The translations under genes and the position numbers were made by a program. Positions 38,328-46,978 of a DNA stretch of 64,000 nt are shown here, piece by piece. The notes beneath the pieces were generated by a model. It saw nothing but the letters and a program-made list of their open reading frames with translations. It did not search any database and was not told the DNA's origin. This DNA is from Bacterioplanes sanyensis (GTDB taxonomy: Bacteria > Pseudomonadota > Gammaproteobacteria > Pseudomonadales > Oceanobacteraceae), in NCBI RefSeq assembly GCF_014652515.1, contig NZ_BMYY01000014.1, forward strand, positions 1-64,000, read 5' to 3'. Numbering within the stretch: position 1 is the first letter of the stretch; the number at the start of each line of letters is the position of its first letter.

Positions 38328-38972
38328 TCATGCGCTCACCTGCGTCGGCCGCAATTGCAGCAAATGACGCTCGGCGTCGACACCCGGAATCTGCACGGCA
38401 TGGGATTCGACCACTTCGAAGCGATTTTCCAGCTCGGTGATTTCCTGATCTGGATATTGCCCTTTCATGGCCAGGAAGCAACCCTCAGGCGCGCATAAAT
38501 GCTGACACCAGTGCGTCATATCATACAAAGAGGCAAACGCTCGGCTAACGATCATATCGAACGGCTGCGCTGGTTTATAGGCTTCAACGCGATCGTTAAC
38601 AATGCTGACGCGATCCAGCTTAAGGCTTGTTTTCGCTTGGAATAGAAAGCGGGTTTTCTTGCCATTGCTATCGAGCAGGGTGAAGTCTTTGTGCGGATTC
38701 ATGATCGCCAGCATAATGCCCGGCAGCCCAGGGCCGGTCCCCACATCAATGATGCGCTGTGCCTCTCCTAAATGATTGTGCACCGCTAGGCTGTCTAACA
38801 AATGCAGCGCCACCATATCGGCCGGTTCACGAATGGCCGTCAAATTGTAGGCTTTGTTCCATTTAAGCAATAGCTGCAAGTAATCCATCAGCTGTTGTTG
38901 CTGTGCTGCTGTCAGCTCTATGCCCAACGCTTGGGCACCACTGGTTAGTTGGCGGGTTAAGGCGTCCATCAA
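38328..38972 (-). CDS. rsmG: 16S rRNA (guanine-N7) methyltransferase RsmG
   Basis: A 214-residue SAM-dependent enzyme that methylates G527 of 16S rRNA. The SAM site is IIDVGTGPGLPGIMLAIMNP (near 69-88), and the family segments KWNKAYNLTAIREPADMVALHLLDSL and DMIVSRAFASL are present. Its usual upstream partner mnmG (gidA) is absent: the next gene is a divergent MFS transporter, so a rearrangement has cut the standard mnmG-rsmG-parAB block here. Confidence 0.97.
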   Translation of the reverse strand: MMDALTRQLTSGAQALGIELTAAQQQQLMDYLQLLLKWNKAYNLTAIREPADMVALHLLDSLAVHNHLGEAQRIIDVGTGPGLPGIMLAIMNPHKDFTLLDSNGKKTRFLFQAKTSLKLDRVSIVNDRVEAYKPAQPFDMIVSRAFASLYDMTHWCQHLCAPEGCFLAMKGQYPDQEITELENRFEVVESHAVQIPGVDAERHLLQLRPTQVSA

Positions 38973-39143
38973 CTCGGATTCCGCTGGTGAAAAGCGGCAA
39001 TACTAACACACTGCCGCCAGCGGCAACCTGTGGCATGGCTCTCATCCTGCATTCATCAAAACTATCAATAGCATAACCAAAGCCGCATAGGCGACTCTGC
39101 CTAGGCTGAGTATGCTGACGTTTTACCAGTGTCAGAGCCTATT

Positions 39144-40301
39144 ATGTCGCCGTCCTCCAACTCCAGCTGGGGTCCCATTCTTGCCGCCGCCGTGTCGCTG
39201 GTGCTCGTACACGGCATGGGCCGCTTTGTTTATACCCCCTTGCTACCCTTGCTAGTTGAGGATGGCCTCATCACGCTTGGCCAAGCCGCTAGCTTGGCGA
39301 GCTGGAATTACGTCGGCTATCTCGCTGGCGCTATGTTGGCGCTGTGGTTGTTTCAGCGGCGCATGAGTCACAGAGGCTTGCTGATGTCGATTATCGCCAG
39401 CGCTGGCATCACCCTGCTGCAAACTCAGACGGAGCATTACGAGACCCTCCTCTGGCTGCGACTGCTCAACGGCATCAGTAATGGCGTGGTTTTTGTGCTG
39501 GCACCGGCACAGGTGCTGGAGTGGCTAGTACGCCACAACAAAGGCCATTTAAGCGGCTTAATGTATTTAGGCGTGGGCGTCGGTCTGTTGAGTAGTAGTG
39601 CCTTGGTGGATGCCACCCCCATGCTCAGCGGAGCCGATCGCTGGTGGCCAGCCGCCTTGGTGGCGATTCCTTTGGCGGCCTGGAGTGGCTGGTATCTGTA
39701 TCGTTTACCCGCCGCACATCCTGCCAGTGAGCAACAGCAACGCCCAGCACTGCTGGATCGCGCCAGCCTACCCTTATTTGCCGCCTACGCTGGTGCCGGC
39801 TTGGGCTACATACTGCCAATGACCTTTTTACCGGCGGTATCGCAGCAGTGGCAGTTGAGCATTCAGCCCAGCGCTTGGCTGGTAGTGGCATTGGCCTCAT
39901 TGCCATCAACTTGGCTATGGAATCACCTCGGTGCGCGCCTAGGCGATAAACCAGCCTTACTAGCCAACTACGCCCTGCAAGCGGCAGGTGTGGCGGCCTT
40001 ATTGTGGTTCGATCACAGCTTGACCGGCTTGTGGCTGTGCGCCGCATTAGTGGGTGGGACTTTTTTAGGCTCAGTGTTATTAACTCAGCGCCTGGCTCGC
40101 CAGCTACATCCGCATCAAGGGCCGCGTTTGAGTGCCGCATTAATTGCCCTCTACGGCTTCACTCAGCTACTTGGCCCCTGGCTAGCACGCCTGGGGCTAG
40201 AACATGGCATGGAGCTTTCATCGACCTTTATTGTTGGGCTAGCGGCCTTAGTGTGGGCTTGGCTATTAATGTGGTGGGTACCGGCAGATGCCAGGAGCTA
40301 G
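39144..40301 (+). CDS. MFS transporter, YbfB/YjiJ type
   Basis: A 385-residue inner-membrane protein with about twelve hydrophobic segments. The start of the fold (LAAAVSLVLVHGMGRFVYTPLLPLLVEDGLITLGQAASLASWNYVGYLAGAM) closely follows the YbfB/YjiJ family, where G-x-GRF-YTP-LP is characteristic. The second helix pair has LWLRLLNGISNGVVFVLAPAQVLEW. The substrate of this family is not established. ATG 39144 is used; a GTG at 39129 in the same frame is possible, and neither has a strong ribosome site. It is divergent from rsmG and monocistronic. Confidence 0.88.
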   Translation: MSPSSNSSWGPILAAAVSLVLVHGMGRFVYTPLLPLLVEDGLITLGQAASLASWNYVGYLAGAMLALWLFQRRMSHRGLLMSIIASAGITLLQTQTEHYETLLWLRLLNGISNGVVFVLAPAQVLEWLVRHNKGHLSGLMYLGVGVGLLSSSALVDATPMLSGADRWWPAALVAIPLAAWSGWYLYRLPAAHPASEQQQRPALLDRASLPLFAAYAGAGLGYILPMTFLPAVSQQWQLSIQPSAWLVVALASLPSTWLWNHLGARLGDKPALLANYALQAAGVAALLWFDHSLTGLWLCAALVGGTFLGSVLLTQRLARQLHPHQGPRLSAALIALYGFTQLLGPWLARLGLEHGMELSSTFIVGLAALVWAWLLMWWVPADARS

Positions 40302-40329
40302 GGCTATCGCGTTATAAAAATGGAAGCTG

Positions 40330-40399
40330 ACGGCATGAATACGGTCATCTCACAGCCGCCTTACCTACCGGCTTAGAGCAACAGCCTGGTTCATGCCGT
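40330..40399. repeat. Inverted repeat between the MFS and symporter genes
   Basis: ACGGCATGAA (40330-40339) and TTCATGCCGT (40390-40399) are perfect 10-bp arms around 50 bases, in the 166-bp gap before the symporter pair. It could be a terminator-like structure, an operator pair or an element scar. No other signal stands out in this gap. Confidence 0.6.
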
Positions 40400-40467
40400 G
40401 AGGTCAATGCAGCCGTCACCGCACTCAGGTAAAGTGCGCGGCTTTTCTGTATCGGGTTCTTTCGCTT

Positions 40468-41772
40468 ATGCCTGCGCCTCATCCGCTGTCTCAATGGGCT
40501 GAAACCAGCCTGCAACCCCTGATTAAACTGATTCGCTACCAGCTATGGGCACAGATACTTCTGGCTCTGGCGCTGGGATTGGTCGTGGGCACTTGGCTGT
40601 CACCGGAAGGCGGCCGGGCTGTCAGCCCAGAGCTGGCTTACAGTTTGGCGGAATGGATCAAGCTGCCCGGCACGCTGTTTTTGAACCTGATCCAAATGGT
40701 GGTGATCCCCCTTGTCATCAGCTCGATTGTGCTCGGTGTGAGCAGCGGCAGTGAAGGTGACGCCCTGCAACGCTTAGGCATTCGCATTGCCCCCTATTTT
40801 GTCTTAACCACAACAGTGGCAGTCACCATCGGCATCAGCCTGGCGCTGTTGATTCAGCCGGGCAATTACGTCGACGTCGACGCTTTGATGTCCAGCACAC
40901 CTGTCGCTGCAAACACGGATACCGCTGTTAGTGCGCGTGCCTCGCTGCCGCAGCATATATCGAATCTGATCCCCACCAATGTCACTCGCGCCATCAGTGA
41001 GCAGAGCATGCTGCAGCTGGTGATTTTTTCGATTTTTGTCGGCCTAGCCTTGGCCAGCATTCCACGCAAGCGCATCGCCGCGTTACGCGATGTAGTGGAA
41101 GGCGTGCAGGAAGTGTCGATGAAGGTGGTGAGCTGGGCCATGCTGCTGGCACCCTATGCGGTGTTTGGCCTGATTGCTGACATTGCCATTCGTGTTGGCT
41201 TGGATGTACTTCTCGGCATGTCGGCCTACGTCGGCACAGTCATTTTGGGCCTGTTTAGTTTGTACTTGAGCTACTTGCTGATCATTAAAGTGCTGGCGCA
41301 GCGTTCGGTCATCCAGTTTGCTAAAGCCATTCGCCCGGCGCAGTTGCTGGCGTTTTCTACCTCCAGCTCGGCGGCGGTGATGCCATTGTCATTGCAAACG
41401 GCGCAGCAAGATCTGCAAATAGACGAAAGCACCGCGCGTTTTGTTATCCCCTTGGGCGCCACTATTAATATGGACGGCACAGCGCTATATCAGGTCATTG
41501 CCGCCGTATTTCTGGCTCAGGTGTTTGGCGTGGAGATGGAGCTGCATCAAATCATTTTGCTGGCGGTGACCACGGTTGGCGCTTCCATTGGCTCACCATC
41601 GACGCCCGGCGTGGGTATCGTTATTCTGGCGACAGTATTGACCAGTGTCGGTATTCCCGCTGAGGGCATCGCGCTGATTTTAGGAGTCGACCGCATCCTC
41701 GACATGTGTCGTACCGCGGTTAACGTCAGTGGCGATTTGGTCGCCTGCTGTGTCATGCAGCGCTGGGTCTAA
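40468..41772 (+). CDS. Dicarboxylate/amino acid:cation symporter (DAACS), first of a pair
   Basis: A 434-residue inner-membrane carrier of the GltP/DctA family, which co-transports glutamate, aspartate or C4-dicarboxylates with H+ or Na+. Family hallmarks are the serine-rich hairpin AFSTSSSAAVMPLSLQ (near 292), the ion-site GATINMDGTALYQ (near 331), the hairpin-2 SIGSPSTPGVGIVIL (near 372) and LGVDRILDMCRTAVNVSGD (near 408). Nine bases separate it from a second paralogue, so they are co-transcribed. Confidence 0.93.
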   Translation: MPAPHPLSQWAETSLQPLIKLIRYQLWAQILLALALGLVVGTWLSPEGGRAVSPELAYSLAEWIKLPGTLFLNLIQMVVIPLVISSIVLGVSSGSEGDALQRLGIRIAPYFVLTTTVAVTIGISLALLIQPGNYVDVDALMSSTPVAANTDTAVSARASLPQHISNLIPTNVTRAISEQSMLQLVIFSIFVGLALASIPRKRIAALRDVVEGVQEVSMKVVSWAMLLAPYAVFGLIADIAIRVGLDVLLGMSAYVGTVILGLFSLYLSYLLIIKVLAQRSVIQFAKAIRPAQLLAFSTSSSAAVMPLSLQTAQQDLQIDESTARFVIPLGATINMDGTALYQVIAAVFLAQVFGVEMELHQIILLAVTTVGASIGSPSTPGVGIVILATVLTSVGIPAEGIALILGVDRILDMCRTAVNVSGDLVACCVMQRWV

Positions 41773-41781
41773 GGAGAATTC

Positions 41782-43068
41782 ATGCTGTCTGCGCGCCATT
41801 GGCTAACCAGCCTTAATGTTCAAATTTTGCTGGCCGCCGTGATCGGCCTGGCATTGGGTTATGGTCTGAACGGCCTAGCCGATGATTCAACGCTGAAAAC
41901 AGAAGTCTTGTATTGGGCCAATATCGTCGGGCGATTTTTTATCGACCTGCTGAAGATGATATTAATTCCGCTGATCTTCACCTCGATTGTGGTCGGCATT
42001 GCCAGTCTGCAAGCGCACCATCAAGCCGGCAAAGTGTGGCGCTACGCGCTGTTCTTTTTTGCCTTGTCGATGCTGTGCGCCATGGTGCTGGCACTGGTAA
42101 TGACGGCTTGGGTCAAACCGGGTGGCGATTTACAACTGACGATGTTTGCCGATGCCATGGCGCAGTTTGAAGCCAAGCAAATGAGTGGCGGCGAGTTTTT
42201 TGCGCAAATTCTGCACAGCCTGTTTTTAAACCCAGTCGCTGCTATGGCCCAGGGCAAAATCTTGCCCGTGGTGGTGTTTGCTATTTTTCTTGGCATTGCC
42301 CTGGTGCAGCACAGCAAGCATAAACCCGACAGTCCGCGTACTTTATTGTCGAGCCTGCAAGAACTGCTAGCGCTGCTGATGCTGATCGTTAACTGGATTA
42401 TGCGCATAGCGCCGCTGGGCGTGTTGGCCTTGCTCACCAAGTTGATGGCCACTCAAGATATGAATCTGCTGGCCACCATGGCCGAGTTTATTGTGCTGGT
42501 GTTTGCCATCACCATTATTCATGGCGTGGTCATATTGCCTGGCTTGATGTATTTGTTTACCGGTCGCAAGCCGCTGTGGTTCTGGCGCGCGACCCGACCA
42601 GCGCTGATCACTGCCTTTGCCACCAGCTCCAGTGCCGCCACCTTGCCGCTGAGTTTGCGCTGCGCCGAGCAAGGCTTAGGGGTCAATAAAGATGTTGCCG
42701 GTTTTGTATTGCCGGTCGGTGCCACCATGAATATGGATGGCACGGCGCTGTATGAAGCCGCCGCTGCTTTGTTTGTTGCCTACTTAGTAGGTGCAGATTT
42801 AACCATTGCCCAGCAAATTGTGGTGATGCTGACCGCCATGGTGGCCTCCATGGGCGCACCCGGCATTCCCAGCGCTGGCATGGTCACCATGATTATGGTG
42901 CTACAGGCCGTGGGGCTGCCTGCTGAGGCCATTGCGATTTTGCTGCCAATTGATCGCATTCTCGACACCATTCGCACCGCCGTGAATGTTCAGGGCGATT
43001 TAACTGCGGCAGTGGTGGTGGATCATCAGCTGAATAAAGGCAGCATTCAACTTAGAAAGGGCCCCTAA
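41782..43068 (+). CDS. Dicarboxylate/amino acid:cation symporter (DAACS), second of a pair
   Basis: A 428-residue paralogue of the preceding carrier. It keeps AFATSSSAATLPLSLR (near 275), VGATMNMDGTALYE (near 313), MGAPGIPSAGMVTM (near 357) and LPIDRILDTIRTAVNVQGD (near 391). The two copies differ in the first third, where this one has an insertion (GGDLQLTMFADAMAQFEAKQMSGGEF) between helices. Ribosome site AAGGAG lies five bases upstream of the ATG. Its stop overlaps the convergent response-regulator gene by four bases. Confidence 0.93.
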   Translation: MLSARHWLTSLNVQILLAAVIGLALGYGLNGLADDSTLKTEVLYWANIVGRFFIDLLKMILIPLIFTSIVVGIASLQAHHQAGKVWRYALFFFALSMLCAMVLALVMTAWVKPGGDLQLTMFADAMAQFEAKQMSGGEFFAQILHSLFLNPVAAMAQGKILPVVVFAIFLGIALVQHSKHKPDSPRTLLSSLQELLALLMLIVNWIMRIAPLGVLALLTKLMATQDMNLLATMAEFIVLVFAITIIHGVVILPGLMYLFTGRKPLWFWRATRPALITAFATSSSAATLPLSLRCAEQGLGVNKDVAGFVLPVGATMNMDGTALYEAAAALFVAYLVGADLTIAQQIVVMLTAMVASMGAPGIPSAGMVTMIMVLQAVGLPAEAIAILLPIDRILDTIRTAVNVQGDLTAAVVVDHQLNKGSIQLRKGP

Positions 43069-43715
43069 AGCGATACCCAGCCATTCTGCAGGCCTTTGGC
43101 AATGGCTTGGGTGCGGTTGCTGACTTCCAGTTTGGCTAGCAAAGCCGATACCTGATTGCGCACTGTGCCTTCGGCCTTAAAAATGCGCGCGGCTATATCG
43201 CGGTTAGATAAACCCTCTGCCATTAGGCTTAACAAGGCAGTTTCGGCCTCATTCAATACGATTGTATCGGCCGCATCTGAGCGCTGCTTACTCAGCGCCT
43301 TGAGAGTAAGTTCAGGCTGTAGCGCCAGCTCACCATTAGCCACCCGTTCAATGGCCTGAACCAGCACCTCCAGCGAGGTATCTTTTAGCCAATAACCACG
43401 CGCGCCGGCGTGCAGGGCATCGGCCATTAGCTCGGCATCATCGAAGGTGGTTAACACCAAACAAGCTGGAACCGACTGGCCGTTATTCTGTGCTTGCTGT
43501 AAAGCTCGCAACACACTGAGGCCGTCTCCTTCCGGCATGCGCATATCCAAAAGAATGACATGGGCCTCTACGGCACCTTGCTGAAAACGCTGCAAAAAAG
43601 CATCGCCACCGCTGTCTTGGCCGCATACCGTCACATGCTCACTCATGCTCAGCAGCGCCGCCAAGCCGTCGCGCACCAATTGCTGGTCGTCGACCAGGTG
43701 AATACTAATCGTCAA
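43065..43715 (-). CDS. NarL/FixJ-family response regulator
   Basis: A 216-residue regulator with a receiver domain (phospho-acceptor Asp57 in AHVILLDMRMPEGDG, Lys in GYWLKDTSLE) and a C-terminal LuxR-type helix-turn-helix (LNEAETALLSLMAEGLSNRDIAARIFKAEGTVRNQVSALLAKLEVSNRTQAIAKG). Its start overlaps the kinase stop by 11 bases, so the pair is coupled. It is convergent with the symporter pair and may or may not control it. The palindrome at 44943-44958 upstream of the kinase gene is a candidate target. Confidence 0.93.
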   Translation of the reverse strand: MTISIHLVDDQQLVRDGLAALLSMSEHVTVCGQDSGGDAFLQRFQQGAVEAHVILLDMRMPEGDGLSVLRALQQAQNNGQSVPACLVLTTFDDAELMADALHAGARGYWLKDTSLEVLVQAIERVANGELALQPELTLKALSKQRSDAADTIVLNEAETALLSLMAEGLSNRDIAARIFKAEGTVRNQVSALLAKLEVSNRTQAIAKGLQNGWVSL

Positions 43716-44868
43716 ACCCCGCCTCCACGATCAAACCCTGCTGCGTCATAACGGCGCGAAACTGCCCATTCAGTGCCACCACCCGCTCATTCAAGCCGGT
43801 TAATCCATTGCCATACAAGGGGGTAGAGCCGACAAGATCCAAGTCTAACGCCTGTTCGCTTTCGACGATACGCAAGGTCAGACGGTCGTCATTGCTAGCA
43901 ATGCGAATCCATAACTGCTCAGTAGTGCTGTGCTTTAACGCATTGGTAATGGCCTCTTGGCAACAGCGCAACAGGCAATGAGCCAATTTGGCTTGCGCCA
44001 GTTTGGCATCGGGCTGGATATCGAGATGCACGGTGACGCGCGGTAAGTGCTGGCATAAGTCGCGCAAAGCACTGGCCAAATCGATATCGCTGTGGCGCTT
44101 GTCGCTCACCACTTGGCGGATGGTGGCTAGGCTGTCGCGTGCCTGTTGATAACACTGCTCTAACCGCTGTTGCAGCGCTTCATTATCGCTTTGCTGGGCC
44201 TGACGGCGAGCGACATCCAGCTGCAAAATCAAACTGGTGAGCTGGTGGCCGGCTTGGTCGTGTAGCTCACGCGCTAGGTGAGTGCGCTCGTCATTGGCAA
44301 TGGTTTGACTCAACAGCGCTTGCGTACTGTGCAGTTCGGCGTGGCTGAGCTGCAATTGCTCGCGCTGCTCACGTTCCTGATCCAATTGCACACTCACTAC
44401 CCAAGCAAAACCATGAAAGACGCCGAATAGCAGTACGATAAGACCCAGCTCAGGGTTGTGCCAATACAGCCAATGAGTGACAGCAAATAGCAGCATGACG
44501 GCGCCAGCAAACAGAGCGCTCGCACGCTGCCCTAAACAAGCCGTGGTAATCGAGGTCAGCATAATGCTGTAAACCAGATAGATAGTGCTGATCGATTGCA
44601 GCATTAACGCGGCCAACACAAAAGCCGCTATCACCAGAATGCCAGCACGTAAGCGACGCTGATTCCAACTGCGCTCATTGAGCAGCAATAACGTACACAG
44701 CAGCATCAGCCCATGCAGCATGCTCTCCAGCAGCCAAGGCTTATCTTGCGCTGTTAAGTGCATTAATCGCGGCGTTGCCACCACCGCCACAGTCGCCAAA
44801 CACAGCAGCAACCAAACCGGCGTAAAAAACCAGTAACGAGTGTTCAGTAATTGGTTTAAACGGGACAC
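43705..44868 (-). CDS. DesK/NarX-type sensor histidine kinase
   Basis: A 387-residue membrane kinase. Five to six hydrophobic segments cover residues about 15-160, then a coiled coil, the HisKA_3 box RTHLARELHDQAGHQLTSLILQLDVARRQ (phospho-His near 200) and an ATPase domain (CQEAITNALKHSTTEQLWI; GNGLTGLNERVVALNG). No extracytoplasmic loop of size is present, so the membrane itself or an intramembrane ligand is likely sensed, as in DesK. GTG 44868 is preferred over an upstream TTG at 44886; both are weakly supported. Confidence 0.9.
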   Translation of the reverse strand: MSRLNQLLNTRYWFFTPVWLLLCLATVAVVATPRLMHLTAQDKPWLLESMLHGLMLLCTLLLLNERSWNQRRLRAGILVIAAFVLAALMLQSISTIYLVYSIMLTSITTACLGQRASALFAGAVMLLFAVTHWLYWHNPELGLIVLLFGVFHGFAWVVSVQLDQEREQREQLQLSHAELHSTQALLSQTIANDERTHLARELHDQAGHQLTSLILQLDVARRQAQQSDNEALQQRLEQCYQQARDSLATIRQVVSDKRHSDIDLASALRDLCQHLPRVTVHLDIQPDAKLAQAKLAHCLLRCCQEAITNALKHSTTEQLWIRIASNDDRLTLRIVESEQALDLDLVGSTPLYGNGLTGLNERVVALNGQFRAVMTQQGLIVEAGFDD

Positions 44869-44942
44869 TGAGCGTACGCCTTGCAAGGGAGTGCTGACAT
44901 CGTGACGTGGCTTGGCGGGCGAGGCAAGCCTGCTAAAAACAT

Positions 44943-44958
44943 CGTGACAAATGTCACG
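44943..44958. promoter_or_regulatory. CRP-like or regulator palindrome in the kinase-membrane protein divergent gap
   Basis: CGTGACA-AA-TGTCACG is a 7+7 perfect dyad, which also reads GTGA-N6-TCAC, the core of a CRP/Vfr site. Related half-sites (ATCGTGAC at 44900, ATCATGACA at 44965) flank it. It lies 75 bases upstream of the kinase start and 85 bases upstream of the plus-strand gene. Confidence 0.6.
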
Positions 44959-45042
44959 GCCACATCATGACACCTCACACTGTGGCGGCGCGCTGGGGTT
45001 GGGCACACTGGTCTTACCTTGATTCGAGCTGGAGGCGACACC

Positions 45043-45813
45043 ATGTTGCAGCACTATTTTTTCACTTTGCCCGAGTGGGCGCTGACTTTGCAAAACGCCG
45101 CTCTGTGGCTACATATTGCTACCGCCAGCCTAGCGTTGTTGGCATTCTGGCTGCCGCTGGCGGTACACAAACGCAGTCGTTGGCACATTTACAGCGGCTG
45201 GCTCTATAGCAGCCTGATGGCGACAACGGTGGTGAGCGCTGTGACCAGTCAAACCCTGACCTTGCTCGACCCTTGGTCGGTTAATGCTATGGCCAGCGAC
45301 GTCGCCAGCGAGCACATTATTGCTATTCGCCGCACTGGCTTGTTTTTATTAATGCTGTGCCTGCTGGTGGGCTGCAGTTTATGGCAAGGCCTGCGCACCG
45401 CTTATTGGAAAGTTAAACGTCCTGCCCCCAGCAAAGAATGGCTATTGCAAACCAGCATGGCCATCACGGCGGTGGTCGCCATGCTGGTACTGCTGCTGGG
45501 TGTCGCCAGCAATGCAATATTGCTGGGCCTATTTAGTCTGCTCACCTTATGGTTAATGACCGATATGATTGGCTACTGGTGGCGCGCTCAACCACCGGCT
45601 TGGTGGCAAGCACACCTAGGCGCCATGATCGGTTCAGGTATTGGCCTTTACACCGCCTTTGGTGCCTTTGGAGGCCGCACCCTGTTGCAAGCCTGGGTCG
45701 GAGACAGCGCCATCTGGATGGGCTGGTTGCTGCCCAGCGTGATAGGCACCATCGGCATTAGCTGGGCGTCACGGCGCTTTCGACAGCTGCCGAAGGCGCG
45801 TGGAGCGCAATAG
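45043..45813 (+). CDS. Polytopic membrane protein, DUF2306-like
   Basis: A 256-residue inner-membrane protein with seven or so hydrophobic segments. The segment LHIATASLALLAFWLPLAVHKRSRWHIYSGWLYSSLMATTVVSAVTS resembles DUF2306 proteins, with His residues at helix edges that could ligate haem or metal; this is only suggestive. ATG 45043 follows GGAGG by seven bases. It is divergent from the two-component genes and may be their target. Confidence 0.75.
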   Translation: MLQHYFFTLPEWALTLQNAALWLHIATASLALLAFWLPLAVHKRSRWHIYSGWLYSSLMATTVVSAVTSQTLTLLDPWSVNAMASDVASEHIIAIRRTGLFLLMLCLLVGCSLWQGLRTAYWKVKRPAPSKEWLLQTSMAITAVVAMLVLLLGVASNAILLGLFSLLTLWLMTDMIGYWWRAQPPAWWQAHLGAMIGSGIGLYTAFGAFGGRTLLQAWVGDSAIWMGWLLPSVIGTIGISWASRRFRQLPKARGAQ

Positions 45814-45851
45814 GCTTTGCTTCCTTAAAAGCTGATATATCTACCAACTCT

Positions 45852-46242
45852 TTAAGGATAATTATTTCGAAATTTCTTAGTAACCAGTACATAGTCCGTA
45901 TGGAAATACTGCTCCTGAAACCATAACTGCCGCTTGACCTCGGCCAGTGCCGGACAGGAGCCATCTAGGCTTGCTATGAGCTTATTTTCATCGTCGTTAT
46001 GACGTATCGCGACGCCAATAATCACGACGCTGGCTGTGGTTAAAGGTTGTTGACAACCTAGAAGATAAACATCAATTCCACTGCCGTCTTCTGCCTTTGT
46101 GTCAGGCACATAATCGTAGTTTATGGCATCCTGTATTGCTGCCCACAAAAAATTCGCCTTGGATGCTGGCTCTGCCAGCGTTTTTTGCCAGACAAGCTTT
46201 GCTGTTTAACACTCGCAATAAAGCAGGGTTATTTTTCAACAC
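45852..46242 (-). pseudogene. Frameshifted gene of unknown function
   Basis: Two frames join into one protein of about 129 residues if one base is removed from the A6 run at 46181-46186 (minus strand). The first frame reads LKNNPALLRVLNSKACLAK, and the second continues TLAEPASKANFLWAAIQDAINYDYVPDTKAEDGSGIDVYLLGCQQPL and on to the stop at 45852. The joined product looks like an ordinary soluble protein, but I do not recognise the family. A GTG at 46242 is the likely start, 25 bases after the end of the acetyltransferase pseudogene, so both were probably one operon. A sequencing error in the homopolymer is the main alternative. Confidence 0.6.
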
Positions 46243-46267
46243 CTTTGCGTACTGAATGGTTTCAGTA

Positions 46268-46771
46268 TCAGCTCAGCAGGTACACAAAGCCAATGCCTTC
46301 ATAATGGCCAGCTTGAATCTTAAGGGGATGATGGCGAACTTCTCGTGGAGCTATACGCTGGTAAAAATCATTGTTTTTCGCACCTTTAAAAGTCCACACA
46401 ACCATTTCGGATTTTCCTTGGCTACCCAGTCATTGAGTCGCTTGGCAAAATAACTGTCTCCCTATTCCTTGGCCTTGATACTGTGGATGAACGTATAAGC
46501 CAAATAGCTCACCTGTGTCGGAACTGCCGTGTTGACGAGTGCACACATAGGCCACGATGCGATCATTCAACGTCATCACCCACGCAGCTGCATCGATATG
46601 CTCTATATCTGCAAGCGTGCGCTTTTCAAACCAATCACGACTAAACAAAGCCATGTGCTCGGTCGTCATTAAATCGACAAAGTCATTTTGCCAGGCTGCT
46701 GCCACCACCTTGGCAATAGCCCTTGCGTTAGCAGGCTCAGCTTCACACATCATTGCCTTGCACGTATACAT
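46268..46771 (-). pseudogene. GNAT acetyltransferase with an in-frame TGA
   Basis: The whole 504-base frame encodes a 167-residue GNAT protein interrupted by TGA at 46432-46430 (codon 114). Before it lies the acetyl-CoA motif GLYVHPQYQGQGIGRQLF. After it the same frame continues with SQGKSEMVVWTFKGAKNNDFYQR and GHYEGIGFVYLL, the normal GNAT C-terminus. Aligned to the family, the stop replaces a position where Trp is common (QWL), so TGG to TGA is the simplest explanation. Other genes here use TGA as a real stop, so recoding is unlikely. The upstream part alone would lack the last strands. Confidence 0.8.
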
Positions 46772-46878
46772 ACTCGATCCATATCCCCTGCGTAAAGCTT
46801 AATGGCTCCTTGGTGACTTTTCATATCATTGTTATTCGTATTTTGGATTAAGGTGCTACCGCTTGTTTGAAGCGCCCA

Positions 46879-46929
46879 GGGCATCTCTAAATAATTCGGT
46901 GCCCGCTTTGGAGATCCAGAGGGTGCTAG
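46879..46929. repeat. Palindromic repeat, copy B (degenerate miniature element)
   Basis: AGGGCATCTCTAAATAATTC and GGTGCCCGCT match copy A at 27404 with two differences, one of which (C to T) keeps a G-T pair in the GGGCATC / GGTGCCC hairpin. The segment continues to CCAGAGGGTGCTAG at 46916-46929, an imperfect inverse of CTAGGGCACCTCTG, so the 51 bases look like a short element bounded by inverted ends. It lies in the gap beside two pseudogenes. Confidence 0.65.
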
Positions 46930-46940
46930 CAAATGTATTA

Positions 46941-46967
46941 AAAAAGCCCGCAAATGCGGGCTTTTTA
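46941..46967 (-). terminator. Terminator of the Xaa-Pro peptidase gene
   Basis: AAAAAGCCCGC-AAAT-GCGGGCTTTTT is a perfect stem with runs of A and T on both sides, 12 bases after the peptidase stop; it works in both directions. Confidence 0.92.
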
Positions 46968-46978
46968 TTAGGTTGCGA

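Noticed and set aside
46256-46453. Plus-strand frame of 65 codons
   Set aside because: It is antisense to the GNAT pseudogene, whose minus-strand frame shows real acetyltransferase sequence.
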